A DNA stretch of 17,912 nt from Flavobacteriales bacterium. GTDB taxonomy: Bacteria > Bacteroidota > Bacteroidia > Flavobacteriales > PHOS-HE28. Where the stretch lies: positions 1 through 17,912 of the forward strand of contig SSGN01000150.1 of assembly GCA_008016945.1 (NCBI GenBank), written 5' to 3'. The notes beneath the pieces were generated by a model that did not search any database, was not told the origin of the DNA, and saw only the letters and a program-made list of their open reading frames with translations. The translations under genes and the position numbers were made by a program. This document shows, in pieces, positions 13,502 through 17,912 of the stretch (its first letter is position 1; every line of letters starts with the position of its first letter).

Positions 13502-13803
13502 CCGGGGGAGCGGGGCCGCAGGCATGCCCACCGCTCCTGCTCGTTCACCGTATCACTGGGACGGCATGAAAGACCCGGTCGATCCAATGGTGAAAAGGTG
13601 AAAAGCGTGTGAAGGTGAAATGCCTCGCACCCTTTCACGCTATCACCCCAGTGGTCCAGATCGCAGAGCTCGGCCGGATCTTCATCACCGGCTCAGTACC
13701 ATTGGGACCTCCGATACGATCCGCTTGTTCTTCTTCCCCATGCCTTCTCCGCGAGACCTGTTCCGCAGGCCCCGCTATGGAACGGGCCTCCCGGATCGGC
13801 CAA
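13502..13803. other. Intergenic region between convergent genes, no gene seen
   Basis: 330-bp gap (to the PnuC-family stop at 13832) with no family-like reading frame. It holds short AGGTGAAA repeats (13589-13620) and an imperfect inverted repeat 13604-13617/13628-13641 (11 of 14 pairs) that could end cyclase transcription, plus the terminator-like hairpin at its right end, listed separately. Confidence 0.5.
13604..13641 (+). terminator. Imperfect hairpin downstream of lycopene cyclase
   Basis: AGCGTGTGAAGGTG pairs with CACCCTTTCACGCT over 11 of 14 positions with a 10-nt loop, in A/T-richer sequence about 100 bp after the cyclase stop. No clear T-run follows. Candidate only. Confidence 0.25.
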
Positions 13804-13836
13804 TGAAAGAATAGCCGCGCATCTTCGGCCGCTATT
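13801..13836 (-). terminator. Terminator candidate for the ribF-LRR-pnuC operon
   Basis: On the minus strand AATAGC (13836-13831, including the PnuC TAG stop) pairs with GCTATT (13815-13810), with an inner mismatch and two more G-C pairs, followed by CTTTCATTG. Position directly at the last stop codon of the operon and the T-rich tail support intrinsic termination. Confidence 0.45.
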
Positions 13837-14413
13837 GCATGTCCAAGTGGCCTGCCCCCCTGCGCCAACGCACGTAGCCGATGACGGCCAGCGCGATGTA
13901 CACCACATTGAGCAAGGCATACCCCTGGTAGCCGATCAGGTGGTTGTACCCCACCGCCACCAGGTCGCCTGCGATCCAATACAGCCAGTTCTCCAGCACC
14001 TTCCGGCTCATCATCCACGTGGCCACCATGGCCGATACGGTGATGAACGCCTCCATGCCGAGCAGCTTACCCGATGGTGCCATGGCCTGCATGGCCCACA
14101 CCAGCAGCACCGTGCCCACAGCGGTGACCACCAAGGCCACGGCATGCTGCCACCATGCGAAGCGGACCGTTGCCTGCACCTCCACGGTACGCCCCCAGCT
14201 CCACCACCCGTACAACCCCATGGCCGCATAGAACACATTGAGCGCCGCCATGAGCCAGGCCGCTTGGTCCGCATAGAGCCAGACCCCGATGGAGGAGGCC
14301 ACGAAGCCCAGCAACCACCCCACCCGCAACTGCCTGCCCAGCAGATAGGCATAGCCGATGTTGAGGACCACCGAGGTCCACTCGAGCACATCATTCACTT
14401 GGAGCGCCGCCAT
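13832..14413 (-). CDS. PnuC-family vitamin transporter (thiamin, nicotinamide riboside or riboflavin)
   Basis: A 193-residue inner-membrane facilitator with about seven transmembrane helices. Family marks: ALNVFYAAMGLYGWWSW (58-73 region) and the C-terminal block ENWLYWIAGDLVAVGY...GYALLNVVYIALAVIGYVRW (141-183), the tryptophan-rich substrate sites of PnuC proteins. Such permeases move uncharged vitamins that are then trapped by phosphorylation. Subtype is unclear. The nearby TPP-controlled receptor and NadR-like kinase favour a thiamin transporter (PnuT), while co-transcription with ribF would fit riboflavin (PnuX), and PnuC proper carries nicotinamide riboside. ATG 14413 lies 7 bp after the LRR gene stop, so it is the third gene of a ribF-LRR-pnuC operon. 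No riboswitch precedes it. Confidence 0.9.
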   Translation of the reverse strand: MAALQVNDVLEWTSVVLNIGYAYLLGRQLRVGWLLGFVASSIGVWLYADQAAWLMAALNVFYAAMGLYGWWSWGRTVEVQATVRFAWWQHAVALVVTAVGTVLLVWAMQAMAPSGKLLGMEAFITVSAMVATWMMSRKVLENWLYWIAGDLVAVGYNHLIGYQGYALLNVVYIALAVIGYVRWRRGAGHLDMQ

Positions 14414-14420
14414 GCGAAGG

Positions 14421-15230
14421 TCACATCCCGCAGTTGCAGGGCTGGCTGAAGAAGATCTTCGTGGCGGGCAGCAGGTTCTGCAGGTGTTCCATCTCCGGCA
14501 CTTCGAACTGGATGGCGCGCAGATCGAGGAACCGTAGCGCCTGCATCTCGGCCATCTCCTCGGGGAAGTCGGAAAGGTCGTTATCCCACAGGTCGAGCGA
14601 AACGAGCTCCTTGAAAGCCCCCACGCACCGGGGCAGCCCTCTGAGCCCGTTGCGGCTAAGGTCGAGGCGCTTCAGGTGCGTGAGGCGGCAGAGGCCCGCT
14701 GGCAGCGCGGTGAGCTTGTTGCGCGACGCCCGCAACTCCTGCATGTACCGCAGCTCCTGCATCCGTTCGGGCAGGGCTTTCAGTTTGTTGTGGCTCAGGT
14801 CCAGCGCGTTCAGGTTCTTCAGCAGGAACACGCCTTCGGGCACCGCCTTCAACTTCTGGCCCGAAAGGTCCAGGCGATACACCTGGTCGGGGTTGGCCAG
14901 TGCTTTCTCCAGGCTGCGGAAGGTGCGCATGCTGTCGAGTGCCACCGCATCCAAGAGTTGCGCGTTCGTGGTGAACGGGAACGCAAGAATGATGCTTACG
15001 ATGAAGATGATGGATGCGGTCGCGCCTCGCAGGGTGCTCTGCGATCCACCCGGTGGAGGTTCGTGGGCTTGAATGCCGCAGGGCCCGCTACGAGAGATCC
15101 GGCGGAGGTTCGGGGGGGTGAACGCCGCAGGGTCCGCTACGAGAGACCCGGCGGAGGGTTGGCGTTCGGCACGAGCCAGCCGGGGATCGGACGGGCCGGG
15201 CATGCGCGGGGAGAGCGAGTTCATCATCAT
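14421..15230 (-). CDS. Leucine-rich-repeat exported protein with repeat-disrupted N-terminus
   Basis: A 269-codon frame. Residues about 118-255 are about six leucine-rich repeats of 23 residues (LDLSGQKLKAVPEGVFLLKNL, LDLSHNKLKALPERMQEL, LDLSRNGLRGLP, LDLWDNDLSDFPEEM), with the end TKIFFSQPCNCGM seen in other Bacteroidota LRR proteins; it is likely a periplasmic or surface protein-binding scaffold. A good signal peptide (SIIFIVSIILAFPFTTNAQ, 73-91) lies internally. The only ATG codons (15230, 15227, 15224, 15203) are 60-70 codons earlier, across a 49-bp repeat pair. The ATG triplet at 15230 directly follows the ribF TAG, so it may be the true original start, later separated from the signal peptide by repeat insertion. 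A CTG at 15032 would give a normal signal peptide. The start is therefore uncertain; the body is secure. Confidence 0.82.
   Translation of the reverse strand: MMMNSLSPRMPGPSDPRLARAERQPSAGSLVADPAAFTPPNLRRISRSGPCGIQAHEPPPGGSQSTLRGATASIIFIVSIILAFPFTTNAQLLDAVALDSMRTFRSLEKALANPDQVYRLDLSGQKLKAVPEGVFLLKNLNALDLSHNKLKALPERMQELRYMQELRASRNKLTALPAGLCRLTHLKRLDLSRNGLRGLPRCVGAFKELVSLDLWDNDLSDFPEEMAEMQALRFLDLRAIQFEVPEMEHLQNLLPATKIFFSQPCNCGM
15055..15157. repeat. 49-bp tandem repeat in 5' part of the LRR gene
   Basis: Two copies (15055-15103 and 15104-15152) starting GGAGGTTCG and containing GCCGCAGGGYCCGCTACGAG, followed by a short partial third copy. On the minus strand each has GTAGCGGRCCCTGCGGC, and GACCC...GGCG can pair with CGCC...GGGTC. 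The GTAGCG foot followed by a CCCT-centred hairpin resembles the REP units beside the RAYT gene. 49 is not a multiple of three, but the minus frame stays open through both copies. Confidence 0.75.
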
Positions 15231-16166
15231 CTATCGTCCCAGACGTTGACGTGCGAAGGCCTCATCCTGTTGCATCTGCCGCTTCAACGCGTCGAGGCCA
15301 TCGAATCGCATGTCGCCACGGACCCTTTCCAGAAAGCGTACGGTGATCACTTCGCCGTAAAGGTCGCGCTCCAGCCCGAAGATGTTCACCTCCACGCTGC
15401 GTTGCGGCTCCGGGTTCTTCAGGGTGGGTCGCTCGCCGATGTAGAGCATGCCGCCGAAGCCACCCTCCTTCAACTCCACATGCACCACGTACACCCCATC
15501 GGCCGGGATCAGTTTGAAGGGATCGATGCCGCCGATGTTCGCGGTGGGATAGCCGAGCGTGCGGCCCAGCTGATCGCCCTTCACCACCACGCCGGAGAGT
15601 GAATAGGGATAGCCGAGCTGTTCGTTGGCCGTGACCACATCGCCATCCAGCAAGGCTTGGCGGATCTTGGTGCTGCTCACCTTCACGTGGTCCACCTCCT
15701 GCGCGGGGATCTCCTCCACGCTGAAGTCATACGCTTCACCGTACTGACGGAGCACCTTCAGATCACCTTCGCGGTTGCGGCCGAACCGATGGTCGTAGCC
15801 GATCACCACGGCGTGCACGCCGATGCCACCCACGAGCACATCGCGCACATACTCCGCCGCATGCATGCGCGAGAACTCCCGGCTGAAGGGCACTACCAAC
15901 AAGTGGTCCAGACCGGCGGCCTCCAATTGTGCGGCCTTCTCCTGTTGCGTGTTCAGCAGCTTCAGGTCGTTGTCGCTCGGGAAGAGCACCATGCGCGGGT
16001 GCGGATGGAAGGTGAAGAGCACGCTCTCGCCGCCTTCCTTGCGCGCCACGGCCGTGAGCTGTTCCAGGATCTTGCGGTGCCCGCGGTGCACACCATCGAA
16101 GGTGCCCGTGGTGAGCACCGGGCGACGGACGTTCTTGAAGGCGGCGATGTCGGTGTGGACTTGCAT
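15231..16166 (-). CDS. ribF: Bifunctional riboflavin kinase / FAD synthetase
   Basis: A 311-residue cytosolic enzyme: the C-terminal half phosphorylates riboflavin to FMN and the N-terminal nucleotidyltransferase half adenylates FMN to FAD. FAD synthetase motifs: TTGTFDGVHRGHRKIL (19-34), TFHPHPRMVLFP (52-63), VIGYDHRFGRNREGD (121-135), SSTKIRQAL (164-172). Riboflavin kinase motifs: GDQLGRTLGYPTANI (197-211), LYIGERPT (241-248), VEVNIFG (258-264). Length is typical. ATG 16166 is chosen since MQVHTDIAAFKN precedes the first motif at normal distance; the frame continues to 16301 through repeat DNA. The stop TAG is directly followed by the ATG triplet of the LRR gene, so the two are coupled. No FMN riboswitch is visible upstream. 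Confidence 0.96.
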   Translation of the reverse strand: MQVHTDIAAFKNVRRPVLTTGTFDGVHRGHRKILEQLTAVARKEGGESVLFTFHPHPRMVLFPSDNDLKLLNTQQEKAAQLEAAGLDHLLVVPFSREFSRMHAAEYVRDVLVGGIGVHAVVIGYDHRFGRNREGDLKVLRQYGEAYDFSVEEIPAQEVDHVKVSSTKIRQALLDGDVVTANEQLGYPYSLSGVVVKGDQLGRTLGYPTANIGGIDPFKLIPADGVYVVHVELKEGGFGGMLYIGERPTLKNPEPQRSVEVNIFGLERDLYGEVITVRFLERVRGDMRFDGLDALKRQMQQDEAFARQRLGR

Positions 16167-16201
16167 CGGGGGGCGAAGGTCGGAGAGAAACCCAAATACG
16201 G

Positions 16202-16476
16202 GGAACGCAGATGCCGCAGATACAGCTGATGAACGCTGATAGGCCCATTTGGAGAAGCGTGTTGATGTTCCGAAGCGATCATTTGTGACCAGTCGAATCA
16301 TTGAAGCGTGCTAGCCAAAGCCAGAAAACGGCCTCGTGAACGCACGCGCCAAGTCCCACCATCATGGCGTTCCTTTCAGGCAAGAGCTTTTCATCTAGGC
16401 CAATGAGGCAATTCATCGTTGCGATGTACATGGTTTGATCCGCGCAGATCAGCTGTATCTGCGTCATCAGCGTTCC
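16202..16476. mobile_element. Inverted-repeat-bounded lower-GC insertion (MITE-like)
   Basis: 29-bp arms at 16202-16230 and 16448-16476 (inverted) agree at 27 of 29 positions, sharing CGCAGATACAGCTGAT. They enclose 217 bp that is about half G+C, clearly lower than the neighbouring genes. The interior holds a short minus-strand frame (16279-16431, 50 codons, MYIATMNCLIGLDEKLLPER...) with no recognised family. The element fills most of the 431-bp gap between the divergent ribF and atpD genes without touching the atpD promoter. A MITE, an IS remnant, or two copies of a widespread intergenic repeat in opposite orientation are possible readings. Confidence 0.5.
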
Positions 16477-16518
16477 ATTCCATTTTCCCCACACTCTTTC
16501 AACAAGCTATCCACATCA

Positions 16519-17912
<1,394 letters not shown>

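Noticed and set aside
16167..16260. FMN riboswitch before ribF
   Set aside because: No RFN-element consensus (AGGAUAUG-type or GGGUCA-type blocks) is visible; the region is mostly repeat arm.
16279..16494. Small minus-strand ORF (71 codons) in the low-GC insert
   Set aside because: Its first codons come from the inverted repeat arm and nothing recognisable is encoded; kept only as a note in the element entry.

Overview
The window (17.9 kb, G+C-rich) looks like a chromosomal segment of a high-GC member of the Bacteroidota, probably Flavobacteriales-like. Four things point there: two secreted proteins end in type IX secretion (T9SS) type A sorting domains; there is a SusC/RagA-style TonB-dependent receptor with an N-terminal carboxypeptidase-regulatory-like domain; there is a bacterial GGGP synthase-family enzyme; and several starts are preceded by the Bacteroidota promoter pattern TTG-N20ish-TAnnTTyG in place of a Shine-Dalgarno sequence. 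The species assignment is inference; no rRNA or tRNA gene is visible.

Layout. 1-2208 (minus): 5' part of ahcY (S-adenosylhomocysteine hydrolase) preceded by a GT4 glycosyltransferase gene. 2351-5190 (plus): GGGP synthase-family gene followed 17 bp later by a TPR/transmembrane/class III adenylate cyclase. 5343-8920 (minus): a small secreted T9SS protein and a TonB-dependent receptor, separated by a 160-bp inverted-repeat (MITE-like) element. The receptor is preceded by a clear TPP riboswitch whose expression platform can hide an unusually strong Shine-Dalgarno. 9163-10037 (plus): a REP-associated Y1 transposase (RAYT) carrying and flanked by GTAG-headed palindromic repeats, then five 40-bp tandem copies. 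10045-10629 (minus): NadR-like P-loop kinase. 10909-13501 (plus): a large T9SS surface protein and a fused CrtYc/d-type lycopene cyclase. 13832-16166 (minus): operon ribF, leucine-rich-repeat protein, PnuC-family vitamin transporter. 16202-16476: a second inverted-repeat-bounded, lower-GC insertion. 16598-end (plus): atpD, cut by the window edge.

Functional threads. The first is B-vitamin salvage. The TPP-riboswitch-controlled outer-membrane receptor, the NadR-like kinase and the PnuC-family permease are the kinds of genes that sit together in thiamin uptake operons of other Bacteroidota. Here they are split among three transcription units within 8 kb, with the RAYT/REP block between the first two, and the permease now sits behind ribF. 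The second is repeat activity. GTAG-headed repeats lie in frame inside their probable own transposase gene, beside it as a tandem array, and as a related 49-bp repeat inside the 5' end of the LRR gene, where they push the signal peptide about 70 residues downstream of the only ATG start. This RAYT/REP system is the most unusual content of the window. The remaining genes (ahcY, atpD, ribF, lycopene cyclase, GGGP synthase) are ordinary housekeeping or lipid and pigment functions.
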